Below, piece by piece: positions 43,865 to 53,230 of a stretch of 64,000 nucleotides of DNA. This DNA comes from Mycobacterium sp. D16Q13 (lineage in GTDB: Bacteria > Actinomycetota > Actinomycetes > Mycobacteriales > Mycobacteriaceae). The number at the start of each line of letters is the position of its first letter. Within the stretch, counting starts at the first letter, position 1. The position numbers and the translations under genes were made by a program. The notes under the pieces are model-generated. The model was not told the DNA's origin and made no database searches. It worked only from the letters and a program-made list of their open reading frames with translations. The stretch covers positions 434,001 to 498,000 of the forward strand of contig NZ_MAEW01000003.1 of NCBI RefSeq assembly GCF_002013375.1. Reading direction: 5' to 3'.

Positions 43865-45358
43865 TCAGATCCGCAGTTCGCGAAAGTACCCGTAGACACC
43901 CACGATCCAGAAACACAGCGGGAACACCATCGCGATGGCGACATACTCGAGAATCTCGACCTGTCGGCGCATCACTGGTGAGAACACCAGCCGGGGTGCG
44001 ACGATTCCGCACAGCACGATCAGCGCGATGAAACCAATCATGGCCGCCGTTGCAGCCACCTGGCCATCCCGCACGTACAGGCCGTTCTTGGCGATCGCCA
44101 CGAGCGCGATCATCAGGCCACCGCCAACCAACGTCGCCGACTGGATCAGATCGTGATGACTGCGCCCACGAAGGCAAAGCACGGTTGCCACTGCGGCGCA
44201 GAAAGCCGAACCCTGCCAATAGAATCCGTCGCTGACATCCACACTCAGGTAGCAGCCGGCGGCGGCGGCAATCGCGGCAGCCACCAGCATGCCGGTCAGG
44301 TACGCGTTGGCGCGCCGCAGCTGCCCCACCATGCCCTCCTCGGTGGGGATGATTTGCTTACCAACGGCGTTCACGCCTTCGACCGTGGTCCCACCCTGGG
44401 TTTCGATGTCGTCGAGCGGCTCACCGGCGGTTGGCACCCGCGGTATCGGCAGCTTCGAAAGCATGATGGTGATCCGCGGCGAGATGTAAACCACCACAAC
44501 CGCCAAAGTCGCGACCGCGGCGCCGACCGCACGCTGCGGCGGGTCCCACAACAGCACGGCCGTCGCACTGGCCCCACCCAGCGCGGATAGGGTCATGACG
44601 GTTGTGTGCAGCGCGCGGCCGCTCCCGGTGATTAGAACCATCGCCAGCGAGGCCAGCGCCGTCAGCCCGAACGCCATAGGCAATGCCTTGACCCCGAATG
44701 CCTCCGGCACCATGTACAAGGAACCCGCGAAAAGCAGCGGTGTCGCAACGACCGCCGCCCACTGCGAACGCACTGCCCCGCCGGATCGGTGGGCGAGCAC
44801 GCACGCGACAACCACACCCAGCACGCCCAGGCCGAGTACGGTCCCGGCGAGGTACCGGTCGCCCGCGTGCCTTGGCAAGAGCAGCGCGACGGTGGTACTG
44901 GTGGCCAATCCGACCGCCAAGTAGCCGAGCATCTGCCGGTTGTCGACGAACCACCTGGTCCAGGGCAGGTCGGTCAGCGACCCAGCTTCCCCGAGTTCTT
45001 CGACGTCATCGAAGAGAAGCGGGCTCGCAGGCTGACCGATCTCCCGGATTGCCATCAGCTCCCCGGCGTAGATGTTTGCCTCCGACAACGACCGGCTCGG
45101 ATCGATCGGATCGGCACCCAGGCGCGCCAGCGTCCACTTGTCCTCGGAGGCGTCGAACTGGGTGCCCGCCAACTCGGGCCGCGTGGCTATCTGGTCATTG
45201 GCGATGTCGATGACGTCGTCGATAAAATTGGCGATGCTGACGTTCGGCGGCAAGCCCACGTCGATGCGCAGGCCACCAACCACCAGAGTGATCCGGCTCA
45301 ACTCGAGTTCGGGTTCAGATTCCGCATCTAGCTCCGACAGCGAAGGCGGTAGAGTCAA
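43865..45358 (-). CDS. eccD: EccD, polytopic ESX channel component, copy 1
   Basis: A 497-residue protein. Residues about 20-100 form the ubiquitin-like cytosolic domain (R-I-T-L-V-V-G-G-L-R-I-D-V-G-L-P), followed by about eleven hydrophobic segments. Start is TTG with a weak ribosome site. EccD forms the membrane vestibule of ESX machines, two copies per protomer in known structures. A second EccD is encoded at 49506-51005. Confidence 0.9.
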   Translation of the reverse strand: MTLPPSLSELDAESEPELELSRITLVVGGLRIDVGLPPNVSIANFIDDVIDIANDQIATRPELAGTQFDASEDKWTLARLGADPIDPSRSLSEANIYAGELMAIREIGQPASPLLFDDVEELGEAGSLTDLPWTRWFVDNRQMLGYLAVGLATSTTVALLLPRHAGDRYLAGTVLGLGVLGVVVACVLAHRSGGAVRSQWAAVVATPLLFAGSLYMVPEAFGVKALPMAFGLTALASLAMVLITGSGRALHTTVMTLSALGGASATAVLLWDPPQRAVGAAVATLAVVVVYISPRITIMLSKLPIPRVPTAGEPLDDIETQGGTTVEGVNAVGKQIIPTEEGMVGQLRRANAYLTGMLVAAAIAAAAGCYLSVDVSDGFYWQGSAFCAAVATVLCLRGRSHHDLIQSATLVGGGLMIALVAIAKNGLYVRDGQVAATAAMIGFIALIVLCGIVAPRLVFSPVMRRQVEILEYVAIAMVFPLCFWIVGVYGYFRELRI

Positions 45359-45379
45359 CGCGGTGGCCCCCTCTGGCTA

Positions 45380-45416
45380 TATTGTCGCGCCTGCGACACT
45401 TAGGCTGCTGACAATA
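45380..45416. promoter_or_regulatory. Nested inverted repeats between eccD-1 and eccC
   Basis: In the 116-base divergent gap, TGTCGC (45383-45388) and GCGACA (45393-45398) form a perfect 6-bp inverted repeat with a 4-base spacer. TATTGTC (45380-45386) and GACAATA (45410-45416) form a second, 7-bp one overlapping it. They could be operator sites controlling both transcripts. The function is inferred from position and symmetry. Confidence 0.45.
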
Positions 45417-45474
45417 CCGAAGGGCGCCGTAGACGACCGTCGCGGACCTGCCGGGGGGAGGAGCTAGTAAAAAG

Positions 45475-48400
45475 GTGAGCACCCAGGGTTTCGTGCGTCG
45501 CACACGGATGCAGCCGCCCCGAATGCCCGGGGGCGAGGTGAACCTCCAGCCTCCCCCTGAAGTGCCACGGGTGATTCCCGGCAATCTGCTGATGAAGCTG
45601 ATGCCGTTCGTGATGATCGTTGCGGTGGTGGGGATGATCGCACTAATGGTGACCGTCGGTGGCCGCGATATGACCAAGAACCCGATGTTCATGATATTTC
45701 CGATGATGATGATCATGTCGATGGCCGGCATGTTCATGGGTGGCGGCCAGCGACAGGGCAAGGCCGCGGCAGAACTCAACGAGGAGCGCAAGGACTACTT
45801 CAGCTACCTCGCGAACCTGCGCGACGACGCGGACTCCACCGGCGACGAACAGCGCACGGCCCTGGAATGGAGCCACCCAGACCCGCGAGCCCTCGCCGAC
45901 GTCGTCGGGACCATCCGGATGTGGGAACGCCGCCCGGGAGATACCGATTTCTGCCACGTCCGCGTCGGGATCGGCACGCATCGACTTGCCACTCGTTTGC
46001 TGGCGCCCGAGACCGGCCCCCCCGAGGACCTTGAGCCGGTGTCCACGGTGGCGCTGCGCCGCTATGTCAAAACCCATTCGGTGGTGCACGCACTACCCAC
46101 TGCGGTGTCCCTGCGGTCGTTTCCGGTCATCTCCTTCGAAGGCGACCGCAAGCTCGCCCAGCAACTGGTGCGTTCGATGTTGCTGGAACTCTGTAGTTTC
46201 CATGGGCCAGACCACGTCCAGGTAGCGGTGGTGACAGCCAACCCGGATGGGGACAACTGGAGTTGGGTCAAGTGGTTGCCACATGCACAGCACCCGACTA
46301 CTCGTGACGGTTTGGGCCCGATGCGGATGCTGTACCCCACGCTGGAGCTGCTGGAACGCTCGCTAGCCGACGACCTCGCCCAGCGTGGACGGTTCTCCCG
46401 CAACTCCGAGCTGCCTCAGGGGCTCAAACGCTTGGTCGTCGTGCTCGACGACGGCTACATCACCGGCAACGATAGGTTGTCTGCTGATGCTGGCCTCGAC
46501 GGCGTCACCGTGCTGCAGCTCAACGGCCCCGCGGAAGGGGCGGCGGCCCGGCGAGCTCTGCAACTGGTAGTGGAGGGCGACGACGTCGGCGCCCGGACCG
46601 CCGTCGGGGTTGAGCGGTTCGCCACCCCGGACACCATCACCGTCGCCGAAGCTGAGGCCACCGCCCGACGCATCGGCCGCTACCGGCTGGCCAGCGCAGC
46701 GCACATCGTCAACCTGGAGTCCGACAGCCGCAACGCCGAGGACCCCGGCCTGATGAGTCTGCTGAAGATTCCCGACGCCGCCGAGATCGTGCCCGAGCAG
46801 GTTTGGCGTCGACGCACACCGCGCGAACGACTGCGGGTACCGATCGGCTACACACCCAACGGCCTGCCGCTGGAGATCGACATCAAGGAGTCCGCCGAGG
46901 CCGGCATGGGGCCGCACGGCCTGTGCATCGGCGCGACGGGTTCGGGTAAATCGGAGTTCTTGCGAACGCTGGTTCTGTCGATGATCACCTCCCACTCTCC
47001 CGATGCACTCAACCTTGTGCTGGTCGACTTCAAGGGCGGTGCCACATTCCTGGGGCTTGAGGGTGTTCCACACATCGCCGCGATCATCACCAACCTCGAA
47101 GACGAACTGATCCTCGTCGACCGCATGCGCGACGCCCTGGCCGGCGAGCTCAACCGCCGCCAGGAGCTGCTTCGCAAGAGCGGCAACTTCCCGAATGTCA
47201 CCGAATACGAGCGCGCTCGCACCAACGGTGCCGAGCTTGAGCCGCTGCCGGCGCTATTCGTCATCGTCGACGAGTTCTCTGAGTTGCTTTCCCAGAAGCC
47301 GGACTTCGCCGAGCTTTTCGTGATGATTGGCCGCCTCGGCCGGTCTCTGCACGTCCATCTGCTACTGGCTTCGCAGCGACTGGAGGAAGGTAAGCTCCGC
47401 GGGCTCGACTCCCACCTGTCATACCGCATCGGTCTCAAGACGTTCTCTGCCAGCGAGTCGCGCAGCGTACTGGGCGTGCCCGACGCCTACCACCTGCCCA
47501 GCGTCCCTGGCTCCGCGTTCCTCAAATGCGATGCCTCCGAACCGCTCCGGTTCAATGCCAGCTACGTATCCGGGGAATACGTACGGCCGCGGCGGTTGGC
47601 CCAGACTGGGCGTGCGGCAAAGCTCGGCGTGCTGGCGCCGAAACTGTTCACCGCGAGCCCCGTGAAAAAAGACGAGGCCCCAGCCCCATTAGCGCCCGCG
47701 GATACCGACGCCCCGGAGAGCCCCGCGCTGGCATCGTCGCCCACCAAGGTCACTCTGCTGGACATGGTCGTGTCGCGATTGCGCGGACACGGCCGTCCCG
47801 CCCACGAGGTCTGGTTGCCGCCGCTGGACGAGAGCCCAGCGGTGAACGAGCTACTCCCCGTGCCCAACTGGGACGCCCCGGAGAACCTGAACGGGCGCCT
47901 GTGGATGCCGATGGGACTGGTCGATCGCCCCTACGACCAGCGGCGCGATGTGCTGGCGGTAGATCTCGCCGGCGCCCAGGGCAACATGGCGATCGTCGGC
48001 GGCCCACAGTCCGGAAAGTCGACCGCATTGCGAACGCTGATCATGTCCGCCGCCGCGACCCACACCCCCGAGCAGATCCAATTTTTCTGCCTGGACTTCG
48101 GTGGCGGCACCCTGATCAGCCTGGCCAACCTGCCGCATGTGGGCGGCGTGGCAGGCCGCATGGATGCCGACGGTATCCGGCGTACTGTCGCCGAGGTTTC
48201 CGGGGTACTGCGTTCCCGGGAATTGCTGTTCCGCGATCTCGGCATCGAGTCGATGCGTGACTTCCGCCAGCGCAAGGCACGCCTGGCCACGTTGCCGCCG
48301 GAGGTTGCCGCACAGGATCCGCTGAGCCAGGACAAGTTCGGCGACCTGTTCCTGGTTGTTGACGGCTGGGCATCGATCCGCAGCGACTTCGAATTGCTGG

Positions 48401-49509
48401 AGCCTACGTTGCAGGCGCTGGCCATCCAGGGTCTGTCCTACGGTGTGCACCTGGTGATCTCGGCGACCCGCTGGTTCGAGATCCGTGCGGCGGTCAAGGA
48501 CATGCTCGGCACCCGCATCGAGTTACGGCTCGGCGATCCACTCGACAGTGACGTGGGCCGCAAGTTCGCCGAGTTGGTTCCCGTGGGCCGGCCCGGACGC
48601 GGTATGACGCCAGAGCGGCTGCACCTGCTGGTCGCGCTGCCGCGGCTGGATTCGGACTCCGATGTGGAGAGCCTTCCCGTCGGGGTGTCGGCATCGGTGG
48701 AGGCGGTACGCGCCCATTACGGCAACCGGCAGGCGCCGAGGGTACGAATGCTGCCGCACCGCGTGGACCGCGACCAGGTTGTCCAGGCCGCGAGGTCGGC
48801 AGGGATGCTGAGCAAGTCTCGCATCGCGATCGGCATCAACGAAGAAGAGCTGCAGCCCGTCGTTATTGATTTCGATACGCAACCGCACCTGGTGGCCCTC
48901 GCTGACATCGAGTGCGGCAAGTCGGGCCTGTTGCGGAACATCGCGGCAGGGGTGATGGAGAACGCCACGCCCGAGGAGGCCAAGATCATCCTCATCGACT
49001 ATCGGCGCTCGCTGCTCGGCGTGGTCGACAACGACTACTTGGGTGGCTATGCGACGGCGTCGCAGTCCTGTTCGGAGCTGCTGACAGGCTTAGCTGCTTC
49101 GCTCAAGGACCGGCTGCCCCCGAGTGACATAACCCAGCAGCAGCTGAAGGACCGGTCCTGGTGGTCAGGGCCGGACCTCTTCGTGATGATCGACGACTAC
49201 GACCTCATCGGAGGTAGCGGCCTCAACCATCCACTGGGCCCGCTGATCGAATATCTACCGCAGGCACGGGATATCGGGCTGCGAGTCATCGTCACCCGGC
49301 GCAGTGGTGGTGCCGGGCGCGCGATGATGGACGCATTCATCGGGCGACTGCGCGACCTGTCCTGTAACGCTCTGGTGATGAGCGGTTCCCGAGAAGAGGG
49401 TGCCCTGTTCGGGCACAAGCCGTCTCAAATGCCTCCCGGCCGAGGAATGCTGGTATCTCGCAGCATGAAGAGCGGCGTGATCCAACTATCGACGATGCAG
49501 GACCTATGA
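45475..49509 (+). CDS. eccC: EccC, fused FtsK/SpoIIIE-type motor ATPase of the ESX system
   Basis: A 1344-residue motor protein encoded as one polypeptide. Two transmembrane segments lie near residues 40-90, followed by a stalk domain and three ATPase domains. Walker A motifs are G-A-T-G-S-G-K-S near residue 485, G-G-P-Q-S-G-K-S near 842 and a shorter D-I-E-C-G-K-S near 1143; Walker B-type V-D-F-K-G-G follows the first. EccC binds Esx-type substrate signals with its last ATPase and drives transport. The fused form is like EccC3/EccC5 rather than the split EccCa/EccCb of ESX-1. GTG start after GGGAGGAG. Confidence 0.94.
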   Translation: MSTQGFVRRTRMQPPRMPGGEVNLQPPPEVPRVIPGNLLMKLMPFVMIVAVVGMIALMVTVGGRDMTKNPMFMIFPMMMIMSMAGMFMGGGQRQGKAAAELNEERKDYFSYLANLRDDADSTGDEQRTALEWSHPDPRALADVVGTIRMWERRPGDTDFCHVRVGIGTHRLATRLLAPETGPPEDLEPVSTVALRRYVKTHSVVHALPTAVSLRSFPVISFEGDRKLAQQLVRSMLLELCSFHGPDHVQVAVVTANPDGDNWSWVKWLPHAQHPTTRDGLGPMRMLYPTLELLERSLADDLAQRGRFSRNSELPQGLKRLVVVLDDGYITGNDRLSADAGLDGVTVLQLNGPAEGAAARRALQLVVEGDDVGARTAVGVERFATPDTITVAEAEATARRIGRYRLASAAHIVNLESDSRNAEDPGLMSLLKIPDAAEIVPEQVWRRRTPRERLRVPIGYTPNGLPLEIDIKESAEAGMGPHGLCIGATGSGKSEFLRTLVLSMITSHSPDALNLVLVDFKGGATFLGLEGVPHIAAIITNLEDELILVDRMRDALAGELNRRQELLRKSGNFPNVTEYERARTNGAELEPLPALFVIVDEFSELLSQKPDFAELFVMIGRLGRSLHVHLLLASQRLEEGKLRGLDSHLSYRIGLKTFSASESRSVLGVPDAYHLPSVPGSAFLKCDASEPLRFNASYVSGEYVRPRRLAQTGRAAKLGVLAPKLFTASPVKKDEAPAPLAPADTDAPESPALASSPTKVTLLDMVVSRLRGHGRPAHEVWLPPLDESPAVNELLPVPNWDAPENLNGRLWMPMGLVDRPYDQRRDVLAVDLAGAQGNMAIVGGPQSGKSTALRTLIMSAAATHTPEQIQFFCLDFGGGTLISLANLPHVGGVAGRMDADGIRRTVAEVSGVLRSRELLFRDLGIESMRDFRQRKARLATLPPEVAAQDPLSQDKFGDLFLVVDGWASIRSDFELLEPTLQALAIQGLSYGVHLVISATRWFEIRAAVKDMLGTRIELRLGDPLDSDVGRKFAELVPVGRPGRGMTPERLHLLVALPRLDSDSDVESLPVGVSASVEAVRAHYGNRQAPRVRMLPHRVDRDQVVQAARSAGMLSKSRIAIGINEEELQPVVIDFDTQPHLVALADIECGKSGLLRNIAAGVMENATPEEAKIILIDYRRSLLGVVDNDYLGGYATASQSCSELLTGLAASLKDRLPPSDITQQQLKDRSWWSGPDLFVMIDDYDLIGGSGLNHPLGPLIEYLPQARDIGLRVIVTRRSGGAGRAMMDAFIGRLRDLSCNALVMSGSREEGALFGHKPSQMPPGRGMLVSRSMKSGVIQLSTMQDL

Positions 49510-51005
49510 ACGACCTCGATGAATCGAACAGCCTCCGGGTGATCTCGGCCGAACCCGAGCAGATCAGGGTGTCGGTCTTCGGCGGCAACACGCAGCTCGA
49601 CATTGGTCTACCGCTGGACCTCCCGGTGTCCAGCTTCATTCCGGACTTGACCAAGTTGGTCCGTTCCCGCGACGCGACGCCCAACGACGATTCGCGGGGC
49701 AAAGAAGAACGCCGAACATTCGGGGTACTCAGCCGATTCGACACCGGCGTCGAGATCAGCCCCGATAAGACGCTGCGCCAGGCCGGGGTTGTCAACGGCG
49801 AATTGCTCCGACTGTCATCGCAGCGAGCGCTGTCCCCGCCGACGCTCTATGACGACGTCGTCGATGCTGCCGCCCAGTTGAACAAGGCCGCCTACGCCGA
49901 ATGGGATTCGCGTTCAGCGCGATGGATGGGCCTAGTGGGCGCAAACCTCGGCGCAATTGCGCTGGCACTGTTGTTGATTCAGCCGCTGTCGCAGGTGCAG
50001 CGCGTGACCATGACCGGGCTGGGTGTGATCGCTGTGGTGGGTTTGACGACCTTCGCCGCGGTGGCGCGCCGTAGTTTCGCCCTCGACGATGTCGCCGTAG
50101 CACTCGGCGCGGCCACTATCCCCATCAGCGCAACCCTCCTCGGAGTGCCGCTCATTGCTTTTGGGGGTTACGGGTTCGCGGGCGCGTGCGCGGCACTATT
50201 GCTGACCAATTACGTGTGTTACCGCGTGATCGGCACCGGCCATTGGGTATTCCTGGCCAGTTCGTTGACAGCAGGCCTGTGTGGGGTCGCGGTGCTGATC
50301 CATTCGGTCGGTGTACGCACCGACATAGTGTGCGTGGTGTCGGCAATCATCACCATCCTGATGTGCGCGGCAGTGCCCAGACTGACGGCCGGCATCGATC
50401 ATTTTGAAGCACCAACCGCTGCAGTCGACGCGGAACGTTCCGACGACGAATGGGCCCTGGAGAATCCGTTCCCCACAGAGACTCCCCAGGTCGCTAACAC
50501 CACCAACTCCGGGACGAACATGCCTACCGCGGAACAGGTTTGGGCTCGGGTCCACCAGGCGGCACTGACCCGGTCCGCGCTGCTGATGGGTTTCGCTGGT
50601 ACGGCAGTTGCGGCGTCCGTGGTGCTGCTGCGCGACCGCGGCGTCGTAGCGTGGCAGGTCTTCGCCTTTGCGCTGACGTGCGCCGTGGCGCTGGGTCTGC
50701 GCGGCCGCCATCCGCGCACATGGGCCGAGCGGATCGCTCTGGCGTTGCCGGCCACCTCCCTTGCGGTCATCACGTGCGTGATTTCGCAACACGGCATCCT
50801 CCCGTTGCCGCTGGCCTCCATGGGAGTGTTGCTGACAGTGGCCGTCGGTGCCGTCGTGCTCGGTCTCACCGCCCAGCCGGCGCCAGCACTGTCCACCGGG
50901 CGGACGACGCTGCTGGGATACTTGGATTACCTGGCCGTGGGCGCGCTGATCCCTGTAGGGCTATGGGCACTCGGCGTCTACGAGCATCTAGGCCCCTGGT
51001 GGTAA
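49506..51005 (+). CDS. eccD: EccD, polytopic ESX channel component, copy 2
   Basis: A 499-residue second EccD. The N-terminal ubiquitin-like domain (I-R-V-S-V-F-G-G-N-T-Q-L-D-I-G-L-P) is followed by about eleven membrane segments. It is diverged from EccD-1 along its full length. The ATG overlaps the eccC stop (ATGA), and mycP starts across its own stop, so eccC, eccD-2 and mycP form one tight unit. Since ESX machines use two EccD per protomer, the copies may form a heterodimer. Confidence 0.9.
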   Translation: MNDLDESNSLRVISAEPEQIRVSVFGGNTQLDIGLPLDLPVSSFIPDLTKLVRSRDATPNDDSRGKEERRTFGVLSRFDTGVEISPDKTLRQAGVVNGELLRLSSQRALSPPTLYDDVVDAAAQLNKAAYAEWDSRSARWMGLVGANLGAIALALLLIQPLSQVQRVTMTGLGVIAVVGLTTFAAVARRSFALDDVAVALGAATIPISATLLGVPLIAFGGYGFAGACAALLLTNYVCYRVIGTGHWVFLASSLTAGLCGVAVLIHSVGVRTDIVCVVSAIITILMCAAVPRLTAGIDHFEAPTAAVDAERSDDEWALENPFPTETPQVANTTNSGTNMPTAEQVWARVHQAALTRSALLMGFAGTAVAASVVLLRDRGVVAWQVFAFALTCAVALGLRGRHPRTWAERIALALPATSLAVITCVISQHGILPLPLASMGVLLTVAVGAVVLGLTAQPAPALSTGRTTLLGYLDYLAVGALIPVGLWALGVYEHLGPWW

Positions 51006-52447
51006 AAACGCTGCGGCAGTTGGGTGCCGTGATGTCCGTGCTTACGATCCTCGCAGGTCATGCGAGCCCTGTGGCCACGGCCATTCCGCCGCCAGTAGTC
51101 GAGCCGGGGCCACCCCCGAGCGGGCCGGTGGGGCCATCAGAGCCGACCGAGCAGAAAGCCATCTGCGGTATTCCGACCGGGGTGCTTCCGCACACCGATT
51201 TCTCCGTACAAACCGCCGCTGAGGCCATGCTCGACTACAGCAGAGCCTGGCAGTACACGCGGGGCGCGGGTCAGAAGGTTGCCGTCATCGATACCGGGGT
51301 AAGCCGACATCCGCGCCTCCCGCTCCTGGAGGGCGGTGGGGACTACGTCGCCCACACTGACGGGCTTCAGGACTGCGACGCCCACGGCACACTGGTCGCC
51401 GGCATTATTGCGGGCTCACCCAGCCCATATGACATGTTCTCAGGGGTAGCCCCCGAGGCAACCATCCTGTCAATTCGACAGAATAGTGCCGTTTTCGGGG
51501 TTGCCGGTTCCGGCGGCGGTCAACGCAACGATGTGAACGCGGTGTCGACCGGATACGGCAACACACTGACGCTGGCGTATGCGATCACCCGGGCCGTCGA
51601 TCTGGGAGCAACGGTCATCAACCTATCCATGGCGGCCTGCACCCCCGCGAGCGCAAAACCCGACGACGCAGCGCTGGGCCGGGCGGTGCGCTACGCGTTC
51701 GAAAGAAACGTAGTGGTCGTCGCTGCCGCAGGCAATCTCAGCAAACAAGGCGGACAGGGCGGCCTCTGTTCGATTCAAAACAGCATGACTGATCCGAACC
51801 GGCCATTGGACGATGCCTGGGACACGGTGCGCACCGTCGCGAGTCCTGCCTGGTTCGACAGCTACGTTCTCGCAGTCGCCGCGGTTACGCCGGAGGCACT
51901 GCCCGCGGACTTCAGCCTGCGCGGTCCGTGGGTTGCCGTCGCCGCACCCGGTGAGCGAATCACCTCACTCGATGCCAACGGTCCGGGACTGATCAACGCG
52001 GAGCCGGACCAGCAGGGAGCCCTGTCACCCATCAACGGCACTAGTTTCGCCGCACCGTTTGTATCCGGGCTGGCAGCCTTGATCCGCGCGTATCGACCCG
52101 ATCTGAATGCCAGCCAGGTGATGGACGTGATCAAGCGGACCGCCCGCACCCCCGGTTCGAGCCCCAATCTGGCCACAGGTTGGGGCGTGATCGATCCAGT
52201 CGCGGCACTTACCTACGAGCTACCGCCGTCCGACCAGCTCCCCAACGTCCAAGTCGGCATCCAGATTCCGGGCCGCGCCGCCCATGTAGATACAGGGCGG
52301 AATGCCCGGATGATCGTCTACTCGGTGACTACCGGCAGCATCGTGCTGATGACAATCGCGTGGGCACTCGCGAGTGCTCGGCGCCGACGGCCGACAGCCG
52401 ACAGCGAGGCTCGGAAGCACGCAGCCCGCCCGGAGTTGGACAGCTAG
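50999..52447 (+). CDS. mycP: MycP, subtilisin-like mycosin protease
   Basis: A 482-residue exported serine protease. A signal segment (K-T-L-R then a hydrophobic stretch ending near A-S-P-V-A-T-A) precedes a Pro-rich propeptide-like region. The catalytic triad is Asp in V-A-V-I-D-T-G near residue 98, His in D-A-H-G-T near 127, and Ser in N-G-T-S-F-A-A-P near 348. A C-terminal transmembrane helix and short basic tail anchor it. Mycosins cap the ESX channel and stabilise it. The GTG at 50999 overlaps the eccD stop; the ATG at 51032 would cut the signal segment. Confidence 0.93.
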   Translation: MVKTLRQLGAVMSVLTILAGHASPVATAIPPPVVEPGPPPSGPVGPSEPTEQKAICGIPTGVLPHTDFSVQTAAEAMLDYSRAWQYTRGAGQKVAVIDTGVSRHPRLPLLEGGGDYVAHTDGLQDCDAHGTLVAGIIAGSPSPYDMFSGVAPEATILSIRQNSAVFGVAGSGGGQRNDVNAVSTGYGNTLTLAYAITRAVDLGATVINLSMAACTPASAKPDDAALGRAVRYAFERNVVVVAAAGNLSKQGGQGGLCSIQNSMTDPNRPLDDAWDTVRTVASPAWFDSYVLAVAAVTPEALPADFSLRGPWVAVAAPGERITSLDANGPGLINAEPDQQGALSPINGTSFAAPFVSGLAALIRAYRPDLNASQVMDVIKRTARTPGSSPNLATGWGVIDPVAALTYELPPSDQLPNVQVGIQIPGRAAHVDTGRNARMIVYSVTTGSIVLMTIAWALASARRRRPTADSEARKHAARPELDS

Positions 52448-52510
52448 TGTTGTAGATCTGAATGACGCCGTCGCGGACTACTGACTGGTCGATCTCCACA
52501 GCGTGGACGT

Positions 52511-53230
52511 CTATATGTCGATCATCACGGTGGACCCAGTCGCAGTGCCACGATCAAGCTCGACAACGGCCTCCATGACACTTTCGGTGCTCACGAGGGC
52601 GGGGAAAGTATTTGGCGCAACGACATTCACACGCACCCCGAAAGAGTCGAATTCGGCAGCCATGTGTCCGCTCAATGCGTCGAACGCTGCCTTCGACGCA
52701 GCGTAACCGGCCTGCCCTTGAAACGGGTACACCTTCGATCCGGCGGTGCTTGAGATGTTGACGATGTTTCGGTTAGCTGCGCGGTTCTCCGATGCCCGGG
52801 TAGCCCAGAACTGCTGCGCTAGCCGGACCGACAACCGCAGTGGCGCAATGACATTGGTTTGCATGTGCTGTACCAAATCGATCAGGGCCGTATCGCCGTC
52901 AATCATCGTGCTTGTGTATCTGCCCATGTATGCCGCGTTGTTCACCAAGAGGTCGACCCGTCCATAACGGGCCAGTGCGACATCAACCACCCGCTCGACG
53001 TCGTGGATGTCGCAGAGGTCCGCGTGGACGACATATACGGATGCGGCAGCGTACGGTACATCTGGTTCGAGCGGGTCGACGTAGGACTCATATTGAGACG
53101 GAACCTCGGGTACGCGCGTCTTGCACACCGCGAGAATGTCGTACTCGCCAGCGTACGTGCTACAGAATTCGTTGCCCAGCAGCCCACCGGCTCCGGTGAG
53201 GAGGCACACTCGGCGATCACCAATAGACAA
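52511..53230 (-). CDS. Short-chain dehydrogenase/reductase
   Basis: A 239-residue NAD(P)-dependent oxidoreductase. T-G-A-G-G-L-L-G is the Rossmann motif at about residues 11-18, N-N-A-A-Y is present, and the catalytic Ser and Y-A-A-S-K follow. The TTG at 53230 is preceded by GGAGAGG at 6 bases; the longer frame upstream has no ribosome site. It overlaps the oxygenase gene by 14 bases, so the two are coupled. The sugar-epimerase-like N-terminus allows several substrates. Confidence 0.85.
   Translation of the reverse strand: MSIGDRRVCLLTGAGGLLGNEFCSTYAGEYDILAVCKTRVPEVPSQYESYVDPLEPDVPYAAASVYVVHADLCDIHDVERVVDVALARYGRVDLLVNNAAYMGRYTSTMIDGDTALIDLVQHMQTNVIAPLRLSVRLAQQFWATRASENRAANRNIVNISSTAGSKVYPFQGQAGYAASKAAFDALSGHMAAEFDSFGVRVNVVAPNTFPALVSTESVMEAVVELDRGTATGSTVMIDI

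Noticed and set aside
50540..51000. A mycP start inside eccD-2
   Set aside because: The added sequence is out-of-frame eccD coding; a signal segment begins at the GTG at 50999.
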